Source of the DNA: Parapedobacter soli
GTDB lineage: Bacteria; Bacteroidota; Bacteroidia; Sphingobacteriales; Sphingobacteriaceae
DNA length: 64,000 nt
Direction: 5' to 3'
Assembly: GCF_025460835.1 (NCBI RefSeq)
Contig: NZ_JAMXAY010000030.1
Location: forward strand, 1-64,000
Below are positions 1 to 7,947 of this stretch, in pieces; within the stretch, counting starts at the first letter, position 1; the number at the start of each line of letters is the position of its first letter. The notes beneath the pieces were generated by a model. It searched no databases. It was not told the origin of the DNA and worked only from the letters and a program-made list of their open reading frames with translations. A program made the position numbers and the translations under genes.

Positions 1-39
1 CTTCAAAAAAGAAATATTGGGCTTTTTAAGGGTTGACTA

Positions 40-304
40 AATAAGCAGTGTATGCCACTGCTACGGCTGACATCGGTATTACTGCTTGTGTAGCTAACCG
101 GCTCCGCTGCTGGCCGTCGCACCTACTTCGAAATCGGTGGCGCCATAGATTTTCCGTGCCAATCCCGGAAAGTCCAGCGTCCTTGTCGCTGGTGTGATGG
201 TGAGGCTGGCCGTTAGTACCAGTGTTTCGTAATTGCGGCCGCCGATGGATAATAGGGCGATTAGCTGTTAATTTCCCGCATTGACGAAAGCACGTTTACC
301 TCTG
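40..304 (-). pseudogene. Decayed C-terminal remnant of a repeat adhesin (MBG/Ig-like repeat)
   Basis: Read on the minus strand, the frame ending at 94-96 gives a stretch with the pattern of the MBG/YDG-type Ig-like repeats of large Bacteroidota surface proteins: a segment reading TLDFPGLARKIYG, then a short ATASSG motif. The frame is interrupted by an in-frame TAA at 268-270, and at about 101-103 the reading frame slips. Only in a second frame does the expected continuation PVSYTSSNTDV appear, which then runs into unrelated sequence. One stop plus one frameshift within 200 bases means a dead fragment. The 5' part is absent: pdxJ occupies the sequence upstream. The family assignment rests on motif resemblance only. 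Confidence 0.55.
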
Positions 305-1021
305 CTACCGCAACTGTTCGTTGTATCGCCGGATGGTTTCTTCCAACCCAAGGTACAATGCGTCGGCAATCAATGCGTGGCCGATACTCACTTCCAATAA
401 GCCGGGTATATGCTGGGCGAAATATCGAAGGTTATTTAAATCGAGGTCGTGGCCTGCATTGAGCCCCAAGCCGACCTGCTGGGCGACTTTGGCCGCTTCG
501 AGGTAAGGTACCAGGGCTCGCTCGGGGTCGGCCGTATACTCCTGTGCATAGGCTTCGGTATACAGTTCAATACGGTCGGCGCCGGTTTCGGCAGCTGCAG
601 CCACCATTACTGGATCTGGGTCCACGAAAATGGAAACCCGGATACCTTCGCCCTTAAACAACGCACTCATATCCTGCAAATAAGACCGGTGCTTTACGGT
701 ATCCCAACCATGATTGGACGTGATCTGCCCCGGGTCGTCGGGCACCAGCGTGACCTGTGCCGGCTGCGCATCCAACACCAGGCGCACGAATTTCTCCTCG
801 CGGCAATTGCCCTCGATATTCAACTCGGTCCGAATGGCACCCTTCAGGTCGAACACATCGCGGTACCTGATGTGCCGCTCGTCTGGCCGGGGGTGCACCG
901 TGATACCTTGCCCCCCGAAACGTTCGATGGCCAATGCGGCTTCCAGCACGTTGGGATTATTACCGCCCCGCGAATTGCGGAGCGTGGCGATTTTATTGAT
1001 ATTGACAGAAAGTCTAGTCAT
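305..1021 (-). CDS. pdxJ: Pyridoxine 5'-phosphate synthase PdxJ
   Basis: Condenses 1-deoxy-D-xylulose 5-phosphate with 3-amino-2-oxopropyl phosphate to pyridoxine 5'-phosphate, the ring-closing step of DXP-dependent vitamin B6 synthesis, in the cytoplasm. The 238-residue protein has the normal family length and shows the family's N-terminal [16 protein letters not shown], the LNAGHDLDL segment near residue 190 and the C-terminal [11 protein letters not shown] phosphate-binding segment. The gene is divergent from the diadenylate cyclase gene. A consensus -7 hexamer set (TATCTTTG) lies 20 bases before the ATG. Its 3' side abuts a decayed adhesin fragment rather than an operon partner. Confidence 0.96.
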   Translation of the reverse strand: MTRLSVNINKIATLRNSRGGNNPNVLEAALAIERFGGQGITVHPRPDERHIRYRDVFDLKGAIRTELNIEGNCREEKFVRLVLDAQPAQVTLVPDDPGQITSNHGWDTVKHRSYLQDMSALFKGEGIRVSIFVDPDPVMVAAAAETGADRIELYTEAYAQEYTADPERALVPYLEAAKVAQQVGLGLNAGHDLDLNNLRYFAQHIPGLLEVSIGHALIADALYLGLEETIRRYNEQLR

Positions 1022-1041
1022 GGTCTTTTTTTTTTATCCAA

Positions 1042-1049
1042 CAAAGATA
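1042..1049 (-). promoter_or_regulatory. Putative -7 promoter element for pdxJ
   Basis: TATCTTTG on the minus strand matches the Bacteroidota -7 consensus TAnnTTTG and ends 20 bases before the pdxJ ATG. No good -33 TTTG is seen at 19-base spacing; a TTTG lies only 10 bases upstream. Confidence 0.4.
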
Positions 1050-1108
1050 GAAACTTACTCAAATTGTATGGAGCGCTTTTATAGGGAATTTCTTACCTTG
1101 CCCAGTAT

Positions 1109-1897
1109 ATGGACTTGCAGAGCTTAGACTTCAACTTCCGACTGTTGGATATTGTGGACATCCTCTTGGTGGCTGTCATCCTCTACTATGTATATAGCCT
1201 GATACGGGGTACCATCGCAGTTAATATCCTCTTCGGTCTGGGACTCATCTATATCATCTACATACTTGTTAAGCAGTTCAATATGCATCTGCTTACCGAA
1301 ATTTTTGGAGGCTTCATCAGTGTCGGTTCACTGGCCCTTGTGGTAGTCTTCCAGCAAGAGATACGCCGGTTTCTCATCCACATCGGCAAGAACATCTCGG
1401 TACGGCGGAAAAACTTCCTGTGGTCGATTTTTGTGAGTAAAAAGACCGCTGAGCATGACCACCACGCCCACCTCAAGCCAATTATCGATGCCTGTCGGAG
1501 CCTTTCCAAGTCATACACAGGTGCACTGATTGTTTTCGCCAAGTATTTCGACGAGGAGTATTATCAGACTAGCGGCGAATACCTGGACGCCCATCTATCC
1601 AAGCGTCTGCTGGAGAGTATATTCCAGAAAAACAGCCCGCTGCACGATGGTGCGGTCGTTATTGTCGATTTCAAAATCATGACGGCGAGCTGTGTGCTGC
1701 CGCTCTCTGAGAGCGAAGACCTGCCCCTGCATTTCGGATTGCGACACCGCGCCGCCATCGGCGTTACGGAGGTGAGCGACGCCGTGGCGGTGGTGGTATC
1801 GGAAGAAACCGGCGAAATATCGTTTGCGAAAGACGGCAACGTGAATATGAACATCAGCCACGAAGAGCTGGAGGAGTTGCTGAACGCATCGCTATAA
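1109..1897 (+). CDS. cdaA: Membrane diadenylate cyclase CdaA (DisA_N domain)
   Basis: Makes cyclic di-AMP from two ATP. Residues about 15-95 contain three hydrophobic segments that anchor the enzyme in the inner membrane. The cytoplasmic DisA_N domain follows, with the catalytic LHDGAVVI (DGA) near residue 175 and GLRHRAAIG (RHR) near residue 210, both intact. Length 262 is typical for Bacteroidota CdaA (DacA). The gene ends 12 bases from the convergent DUF2911 gene. In many Bacteroidota this gene sits beside folP (from general knowledge); here folP is about 54 kb away. No c-di-AMP phosphodiesterase gene is visible in the window. Confidence 0.95.
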   Translation: MDLQSLDFNFRLLDIVDILLVAVILYYVYSLIRGTIAVNILFGLGLIYIIYILVKQFNMHLLTEIFGGFISVGSLALVVVFQQEIRRFLIHIGKNISVRRKNFLWSIFVSKKTAEHDHHAHLKPIIDACRSLSKSYTGALIVFAKYFDEEYYQTSGEYLDAHLSKRLLESIFQKNSPLHDGAVVIVDFKIMTASCVLPLSESEDLPLHFGLRHRAAIGVTEVSDAVAVVVSEETGEISFAKDGNVNMNISHEELEELLNASL

Positions 1898-1908
1898 CAA
1901 GAGCCGGA

Positions 1909-2769
1909 CTATTTTTTCTTCGCTTCGCTGATCACTTGGCCGTTGAGTTTCACATACTCGGCGTTATTTTGTTGTTTAGCCAGCTCAACTCCCTGGGTTG
2001 CCGTTGCAATGGCTCCTTCCCTATCGCCTGCCTTTAATTGGATACGGGCTTTCCAATATTTGATATATGTCGCGGGATTCGGCGATTTATCAGCCTCATT
2101 TATCCACTCAACAGCTTTCTGGATGTCTTTGCCGTTGTTGTAGTAATACTGGGCTGCCTGGAAATAAGGCTTCGGCTCCCCTTTCATCGCTTCTGCTATA
2201 GAGGCCATAATCTCTGCATCTTGGTTGACAACCAAATCAAAGCCGACCGCCGTGCGGTCCCATGCAATATTCAGCCGGGAGCGTTGCGGATGCACATCAG
2301 AAAACGATATGGTAAACGACTCCACCGGCTTTTTAAGCCGCTCTGGGGTTACATCGAAACGGAATATATCTTCTTCTTGCTTATAGGTATAGGCTCCCCA
2401 TTGTTCACTGTTTTTACTTAAGATGATGGTCCATTTGCTTTTCCCAGGTATGGTCAGCAGGCCGTACGTACCGGCTTCCAGCTGGTTTCCTGCGATCGTT
2501 ACCGGGCCATCGAAGGTCAACGTAGGGATTCTATTCGCACCGGTACGCCATACTTCATCGAAAGGCACAAGTGCACCGAAAATCTTCCGGCCATTGATGT
2601 TTGGCCTATTGTACTTCAATGTGACGGTACCAATACCTAAACTCTGGGTAACCGTTTGCGAGCTGCTCGCCGGCGGCAATTTCAGCTGGGCTTCTGCCGA
2701 CTGCCAACCCATGGCAATCGTGATGGTGATTAGGGCGGTGATTAATAACTGTTTTCTCATCTTATTCAT
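1909..2769 (-). CDS. Exported DUF2911 protein with TPR-like C-terminus
   Basis: Function unknown. An N-terminal signal peptide (hydrophobic run to about residue 24, cut after SAEA) sends it to the periplasm or beyond. Residues about 35-180 are a DUF2911 domain, recognised from the NRPNINGRKIFGALVPFDEVWR and AGTYGLLTIPG style segments common in Bacteroidota. The last 100 residues read as paired amphipathic helices (AAQYYYNNGKDIQKAVEW), like TPR units. It is monocistronic: convergent with cdaA and separated from the upstream transporter by a stable hairpin. No catalytic residues can be named. Confidence 0.85.
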   Translation of the reverse strand: MNKMRKQLLITALITITIAMGWQSAEAQLKLPPASSSQTVTQSLGIGTVTLKYNRPNINGRKIFGALVPFDEVWRTGANRIPTLTFDGPVTIAGNQLEAGTYGLLTIPGKSKWTIILSKNSEQWGAYTYKQEEDIFRFDVTPERLKKPVESFTISFSDVHPQRSRLNIAWDRTAVGFDLVVNQDAEIMASIAEAMKGEPKPYFQAAQYYYNNGKDIQKAVEWINEADKSPNPATYIKYWKARIQLKAGDREGAIATATQGVELAKQQNNAEYVKLNGQVISEAKKK

Positions 2770-2903
2770 TGTTAGTTACAAGACCTCGAATCTAAACATA
2801 TTAACCAAGCATCCATCCAACATTACGGAAATATTACAATTCTTGAATAATAGTAGAACAGCACGCCGCGTTATTAGGGTACTATTTATTTCACCAAGTC
2901 CTG

Positions 2904-2938
2904 TTTTCCTGCACCATCATCACACCGGTGCAGGAAAA
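2904..2938. repeat. 12-bp perfect inverted repeat in the spacer after the sugar transporter
   Basis: TTTTCCTGCACC at 2904-2915 pairs with GGTGCAGGAAAA at 2927-2938 around an 11-base loop. On both strands the T run precedes the stem and the A run follows it, so this is not a canonical intrinsic terminator. It sits 20 bases past the transporter stop codon and may act as a 3'-end stabiliser. Confidence 0.6.
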
Positions 2939-2957
2939 TCAGGCACAACAGCCACTA

Positions 2958-4235
2958 CTAACCATTTGCCTTGGCTTTTCCTACCTTGTGGCCACTTAGC
3001 GCGTAATATAGAATGAATAAATAACAGGGAATGGTAATCCAATACGCTTGGTGTGGGCTAAAATGGTCAGCCAGTGCTCCGTATGCCAGCGGGATGATCG
3101 CACCGCCTGCAATCCCCATAATCAACAATGATGACGCCGCCTTGGTAAATCGGCCTACACCGGCAAGAGCCAGTGGCCAGATGGCGGGCCACATCAGCGA
3201 GTTCGCCAATCCGAGCAACGATATAAATGCAACTGACGTTACACCCGAGGTAGCCAGCGCTCCGAACGAAAATACCAACCCCAGCAGTGCACAAATAACG
3301 AACGCTCGTTCTTGCTTTATGTATTTAGGGATGGTAATGATCCCTATGATGTAGCCCACAATCATCGACACCATAGTGGCCGTCGTGAAAAACTTGGCTT
3401 GCGTGAGCGACACGCCCTCGCTAGCTGCGTAGCTCACCACAGTATCGCCAGCAATAACTTCCACACCAACATATAGGAAAAGGGTCAATACACCTAACAG
3501 CACATGCGGGAATTCGAACACGCTCTTCTTACCCGTATTCGATGCCGCCACTTCCTCGTCTTCAGCATCGGTATCCACCTCCGGTAATGCCGATTTGAAA
3601 ATAACAAAAGCCAATACCACTAAGACCCCAACGATGCCCAAATAAGGGACAATAACCTTCGCCGCCAGTGCATCCAGCTCGGCAGCACGCTGTACCTCCG
3701 ATAGCGCTTCAATCCGCTCGGTCAGCCCATCGGTATCGCTCAGCAGGAAAAAGCCCAGCACCACCGGTGCCAATGCACCGGCAAATTTATTGCAGATGCC
3801 CATAATACTGATGCGCTGTGCGGCACTTTCGGGCGGGCCAATGATGGTAATATAAGGGTTCGAAGCTGTTTGAAGGATGGCCAAGCCACCGCCCTGCACA
3901 AACAACCCGACAAGAAACAGCAAGTAGGTCCGGCTCATTGCTGCGGGAATAAACAACAGGGCACCAACGGCCATCACAACAAGGCCAACGGCCATCCCGT
4001 TTTTAAATCCGAAATACCGGAGCGTTAACGTGGATACGGGCGCCATGAGCAGATAAGCAATATAAAACGCAAATGTTACGAGGTACGATTGGAAATGGTT
4101 AAGCTCACAAGCTATCTTCAGATAGGGAATCAGCACTGAATTCAACCAAGTGACAAATCCGAAAATAAAAAAAAGGGCTCCGATGATAATCATTGGACCC
4201 AAAGTAGACCGTTGGGATGTGGAATTTACGCTCAT
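2958..4235 (-). CDS. FucP-type sugar:proton symporter (MFS)
   Basis: A 425-residue inner-membrane protein with about 12 hydrophobic segments. It follows the FucP/GluP branch of the major facilitator superfamily, which imports fucose, glucose, galactose or N-acetylglucosamine with protons. Family marks include FGFVTWLNSVLIPYLK in the first helix and LNHFQSYLVTFAFYIAYL in the second, then GGLAILQTASNPYIT. A charged, acidic linker (TDAEDEEVAAS) lies between the two six-helix halves near residues 220-240. No sugar-catabolic gene is adjacent, so the substrate cannot be told. The start is the first ATG; a 300-base spacer lies upstream. Confidence 0.88.
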   Translation of the reverse strand: MSVNSTSQRSTLGPMIIIGALFFIFGFVTWLNSVLIPYLKIACELNHFQSYLVTFAFYIAYLLMAPVSTLTLRYFGFKNGMAVGLVVMAVGALLFIPAAMSRTYLLFLVGLFVQGGGLAILQTASNPYITIIGPPESAAQRISIMGICNKFAGALAPVVLGFFLLSDTDGLTERIEALSEVQRAAELDALAAKVIVPYLGIVGVLVVLAFVIFKSALPEVDTDAEDEEVAASNTGKKSVFEFPHVLLGVLTLFLYVGVEVIAGDTVVSYAASEGVSLTQAKFFTTATMVSMIVGYIIGIITIPKYIKQERAFVICALLGLVFSFGALATSGVTSVAFISLLGLANSLMWPAIWPLALAGVGRFTKAASSLLIMGIAGGAIIPLAYGALADHFSPHQAYWITIPCYLFILYYALSGHKVGKAKANG

Positions 4236-4538
4236 TGTTGATTAGTTAGTATACTTTTAATTTCACGCACTGCAAGACTATAAAATAAAATTAACATTTG
4301 AAACAAAAAAGATGATGCAAACGGTTGTTCTCTTTTCTCGGGCTAGGAAATGGCAAGTTAGGAGCGTGCTTAAAAATAGGAAACGTCCCGACTAATCGGG
4401 ACATTTCCTACACCTAAACCGTATCATAAAACCATGGAAATGGTTTCGTAGATACTATAACTACAAAATGAATTGAAAAAGGTTTTCCATTCACTGTTTT
4501 TTTATTTCTGCACGAAACATGAATCAATCGCCCGCGGC
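4236..4538. other. Intergenic spacer with one hairpin
   Basis: A 303-base AT-rich stretch upstream of the sugar transporter and downstream of the DinB-like gene. No ORF is convincing. It holds the hairpin at 4385-4402 and a weak minus-strand -7 candidate, TAGTCTTG at 4273-4280, 38 bases from the transporter start, without a clear -33 partner. Confidence 0.5.
4385..4402. repeat. GTCCCGA-CTAA-TCGGGAC hairpin
   Basis: A 7-bp perfect stem with a 4-base loop, not followed by a T tract. The same arms recur at 59824-59840 with a different 3-base loop, so this may be a dispersed palindrome or a shared protein-binding site. Confidence 0.55.
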
Positions 4539-5054
4539 TCATTGGTCGCCTAAATATCGCTCCCGGATGATATTTTTATGGTGGTTGAGGTGCCCTGCGA
4601 TAATATACATAAAGGCGCGCACACTGGTTAAGCGCCCGGAGGCGATGCCCTTACGTGCGAGTTCGTGGTCATTGAAGTGTTTGAAAAGTTCGAGATTCGA
4701 TTTTCTCACGAGTACAAACTCGTCCGCAAAACTTGCCAACGACCGTTCGTTGAATCGCGCATTGGCCACGAAGTCTTCCTGCTCGAAGCCAATCAGCTCC
4801 TTGGTGTCGTTTCGGCCAAACCGGAGAGCTCTGTAAGCCATCACCCGCTCGGTATCGATAATGTGTCCTACCACCTCCTTGATGGTCCACTTACCTTCGG
4901 CATATGCGAATTCTGATTTACCGGGAGGTATATTGGACAAAAACTCAGGAAACGAGGCAATCTGCTCCCGGAGCAATTCCACCACATCTCCAGTAACAGT
5001 TTCAATATAAGGAGCGTACACTGCTGGGTATTCATCAGATTTGAGCGGGTTCAT
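4539..5054 (-). CDS. DinB-superfamily putative metalloprotein
   Basis: A 171-residue four-helix-bundle protein of the DinB/YfiT superfamily, cytoplasmic, of unknown substrate. Members often catalyse thiol-dependent transfers. The expected metal-binding histidines are present: one in VVGHIIDTERV near residue 75 and two in AGHLNHHKNII near residue 155. The start was set at 5054 (MNPLKSDEYP) because relatives begin with a similar N-terminus and because a longer version would extend 65 bases into the kinase gene. With this start the overlap with the upstream kinase gene is 20 bases, indicating translational coupling. Confidence 0.8.
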   Translation of the reverse strand: MNPLKSDEYPAVYAPYIETVTGDVVELLREQIASFPEFLSNIPPGKSEFAYAEGKWTIKEVVGHIIDTERVMAYRALRFGRNDTKELIGFEQEDFVANARFNERSLASFADEFVLVRKSNLELFKHFNDHELARKGIASGRLTSVRAFMYIIAGHLNHHKNIIRERYLGDQ

Positions 5055-6258
5055 AAGTTTGGCTACTTGGTAATACGATTCTAAATGTGGTTCCTTTATC
5101 AATTTCCGACTCTTTGACGAAGACCTGGCCCTTGTGGTATTCGATCATGCGCTGGGTAAGCGTAAGCCCCAACCCCCAACCGCGCTTTCTAGTAGTGAAT
5201 CCCGGCTGAAAGACCGCGTCAAACTGGCTCCGAGGTATCCCTTTCCCGGTATCGCTAATATCCACAAAAATTTGCTCTTTGGCAATATTTTCTGAAATAA
5301 CAATATCAATCCTGCCTGCTGACTCGATGGCATTCGCCGCATTCTTTAACAAGTTTTCGAGCACCCAGTCAAACAGTGGCACATTGAGCATCGCCTCCGC
5401 CTTGGTTTCACCCGAAACATTGAAAATAATCTTGTCGCTTGTCCGTACTTTGAAATAGTTGACAAAATCGACTACCGTCTTGTAGACTGCTTGACTTTTC
5501 AACACCGGGGCGGATCCGATCTTGGAGAAGCGATCAGCCACGACTTCCAGCCGCTTCACATCGCTTTCCATTTCATTGAGTAGCGGGTCATTCTCGGCAT
5601 CGAACTTTGCCCGCACCAGTTCCAGCCACGCCATCAGCGATGATATGGGTGTCCCCAATTGATGGGCTGCTTCTTTGGCCAGGCCTACCCACACGAGGTT
5701 CTGCTCGGACTTGCGGATAGAATTGAATACGGTATAAGCAATACCCAGAAAAATGGCAATAAGCGTAAGCTGTACGTAAGGGAAAAACCGTAGCTGGTTA
5801 AGCAACAGCGAATCTTTATAGTAGACAAACCACTGCCCACCATTCGGTAGATTATCGATGACGATTGGGGCGTGGCTCTTCTTCATGATGGCCAACTGGC
5901 GCTCAAAATACGCTGGGTCGTAAGCCACGTCTGATTCGATATCGCCTGCAAGGATATTGGTTTTGGTCGAGTCCAGATCCCGCCAGTAAATGATGCTGTC
6001 CCGTTCGTCGGCAATAATGGCCGGCAACGACAGGCTATCGCGGACAGCATAAATGAACGTAATCATCTCGTCATCCACATCGGGCATGGTGATGATGCTC
6101 CGCGTACTCATTGCCCACACTTCGGCTTTGGTACGCTCAGACTTCGAAAGGTTCCTTACCAGGAAATTGGTGTAAAGCAACGACGCTGCCGCAATGAGTG
6201 CCGCGAAGATCAATAAGGCAAATTTCCACCGTTGCTGATTGTACTGATAAGGGTTCAT
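5035..6258 (-). CDS. Orphan membrane sensor histidine kinase
   Basis: A 407-residue two-component kinase. One transmembrane segment lies at about residues 13-33 and a second at about 160-180, enclosing a periplasmic sensor domain of about 125 residues. There is no HAMP-type linker. The H-box reads EAAHQLGTPISSL near residue 200, followed by the ATPase boxes: N-box NLLKNAANAIE, G1 DTGKGI and G2 GWGLGL. All catalytic residues are present. No response regulator lies beside it; its only operon partner is the DinB-like gene downstream. The signal sensed and the partner are unknown. PorX is encoded in the window but 16 kb away. Confidence 0.9.
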   Translation of the reverse strand: MNPYQYNQQRWKFALLIFAALIAAASLLYTNFLVRNLSKSERTKAEVWAMSTRSIITMPDVDDEMITFIYAVRDSLSLPAIIADERDSIIYWRDLDSTKTNILAGDIESDVAYDPAYFERQLAIMKKSHAPIVIDNLPNGGQWFVYYKDSLLLNQLRFFPYVQLTLIAIFLGIAYTVFNSIRKSEQNLVWVGLAKEAAHQLGTPISSLMAWLELVRAKFDAENDPLLNEMESDVKRLEVVADRFSKIGSAPVLKSQAVYKTVVDFVNYFKVRTSDKIIFNVSGETKAEAMLNVPLFDWVLENLLKNAANAIESAGRIDIVISENIAKEQIFVDISDTGKGIPRSQFDAVFQPGFTTRKRGWGLGLTLTQRMIEYHKGQVFVKESEIDKGTTFRIVLPSSQTYEPAQI

Positions 6259-6402
6259 CTACGCTATTATGTAAAGCAAATTTCTGCCAAAATACATATT
6301 TCCCTTTGGATGGTATTTCCACGGGTGCATTTTTTCCAGTTCTATTGAAAAAACAACCAGCCAAAGGCGAGGCGAGTACCGGCGAATCCAGAGAAATTTA
6401 TC

Positions 6403-6410
6403 TAAGTTTG
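6403..6410 (+). promoter_or_regulatory. Putative -7 element placing the gltX transcript start at its ATG
   Basis: TAAGTTTG fits TAnnTTTG exactly and ends 4 bases before the gltX ATG at 6415. If the transcription start lies about 4 bases past the element, the mRNA begins at the start codon. No -33 TTTG is obvious. Confidence 0.45.
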
Positions 6411-6414
6411 CCCC

Positions 6415-7947
6415 ATGGATGAAAACAGAAAGGTAAGGGTCCGTTTCGCTCCCAGCCCCACCGGCGGGCTACACTTGGGCGGCGTGCGCACAGCATTATT
6501 CAACTATTTGTTTGCCCGCCAGCACAATGGCTCGTTCGTGCTCCGGATCGAAGATACCGACCAGACCCGCTTCGTACCGGGTGCGGAGACCTATATCCAG
6601 GAGTGCCTCGCCTGGTGCGGCATTCAGCCCGACGAAAGCCCTGAGCACGGTGGTGATTATGGACCCTACCGCCAGAGCGACCGCAAATCCAATTATCGCC
6701 AATATGCTGAACAGCTCGTTGCTAATGGGCACGCATACTACGCATTCGATACAGCTGAAGAGCTGGAAGCACAGCGTAAGGCACATCCCAATTTCAGGTA
6801 CAGCCATGAAAACAGGACGCAATTGCACAATTCGCTCAATCTCGATCCTGCTGAAACTCGGCACCTGCTCGAGTCGGGACATCCCCATGTCATCCGTATT
6901 AAAATGCCCGTCGATGAAACCATCAGCTTTGACGACCTGATACGGGGCCACGTAAGTTTCGATTCTTCGCTGGTAGATGACAAAGTACTACTTAAAGCTG
7001 ATGGCATGCCCACCTACCACCTTGCCGTGGTAGTCGACGATTACCATATGGCAATCAGCCACGTGTTCCGTGGCGAGGAATGGCTGCCCTCCGCACCGGT
7101 GCATATCCTGCTGTGGGAATACCTCGGCTGGCGCGACTCCATGCCACAGTGGGCGCATCTGCCGCTTATCCTCAAGCCTGATGGCAACGGCAAACTAAGT
7201 AAAAGGGATGGCGACCGACTGGGCTTTCCGGTGTATGCCATGAACTGGAAAGATCCAAAAACGGAAACCGTCACCAAAGGCTTCCGTGAAATGGGCTTCC
7301 TCCCTGAAGCGTTCGTCAACCTGCTGGCAACGCTGGGCTGGAACGATGGGTCTGAGCAAGAGCTCTTCACAATCGCCGAATTAATCGAACGGTTTTCCCT
7401 GGAACGGATCAGCAAAGCCGGCGCTAAGTTCGATTTTGAAAAAGCCAAATGGTTCAACCACGAATGGATAAAACGGAGCGATGACCGTACCCTTGTACCT
7501 TACCTGACTTCATTATTAGCCGACCATGGGGTTTACGGGGTGGACCGACAGTACCTTTCCAGCGTGCTGGAACTGGTCAAGGACCGGCTCACATTGCTCA
7601 CCGACTTTTGGGAGCAGGCATCTTTCTTTTTCAAACGGCCCGATAACTACGATCTAGCTGCTGTCCGGCCACGCTGGAATCCGGAAAAGACCGCATTCTT
7701 CGTTGATATGACCGCTAAGCTGGCAAACTTCGATCCTTGGCACAGTGCGGAGCTCGAGAGCCTCTATAAGCTCGCCATCCAAGCATCAGGGATGAAAGTG
7801 GGCGAGTTGATGCTCCCGTTCCGTATCATGCTGGTAGGTGGCAAATTTGGACCTCACGTGTTTGATATCGCTGCCCTCTTGGGCCGGGAAGAAACGGTAG
7901 CACGCATGAAGGCCGGCCTGCAGGCATTTAACCAAGCAGCTCACTGA
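6415..7947 (+). CDS. gltX: Glutamyl-tRNA synthetase
   Basis: Charges tRNA-Glu with glutamate in the cytoplasm. The class I HIGH signature appears as SPTGGLHLGGVRTALF at about residues 13-28, and the KMSKS loop as KLSKRDGDR near residue 262. The 510-residue length is normal for Bacteroidota GltX. The cognate tRNA-Glu(TTC) gene is at 59487 in this window, and the tRNA-Asp-directed paralogue GluQRS is at 46428. The coding end overlaps the convergent SNF2 gene by 20 bases. The ATG at 6415 is supported by the -7 element just upstream. Confidence 0.97.
   Translation: MDENRKVRVRFAPSPTGGLHLGGVRTALFNYLFARQHNGSFVLRIEDTDQTRFVPGAETYIQECLAWCGIQPDESPEHGGDYGPYRQSDRKSNYRQYAEQLVANGHAYYAFDTAEELEAQRKAHPNFRYSHENRTQLHNSLNLDPAETRHLLESGHPHVIRIKMPVDETISFDDLIRGHVSFDSSLVDDKVLLKADGMPTYHLAVVVDDYHMAISHVFRGEEWLPSAPVHILLWEYLGWRDSMPQWAHLPLILKPDGNGKLSKRDGDRLGFPVYAMNWKDPKTETVTKGFREMGFLPEAFVNLLATLGWNDGSEQELFTIAELIERFSLERISKAGAKFDFEKAKWFNHEWIKRSDDRTLVPYLTSLLADHGVYGVDRQYLSSVLELVKDRLTLLTDFWEQASFFFKRPDNYDLAAVRPRWNPEKTAFFVDMTAKLANFDPWHSAELESLYKLAIQASGMKVGELMLPFRIMLVGGKFGPHVFDIAALLGREETVARMKAGLQAFNQAAH

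Noticed and set aside
1094-1100. TACCTTG as a -7 element for cdaA
   Set aside because: One T short of TAnnTTTG, and no -33 TTTG at the right spacing.
2904-2938. Hairpin read as a terminator for the sugar transporter
   Set aside because: On both strands the T run is before the stem and A after it, the reverse of an intrinsic terminator, so it is listed only as a repeat.
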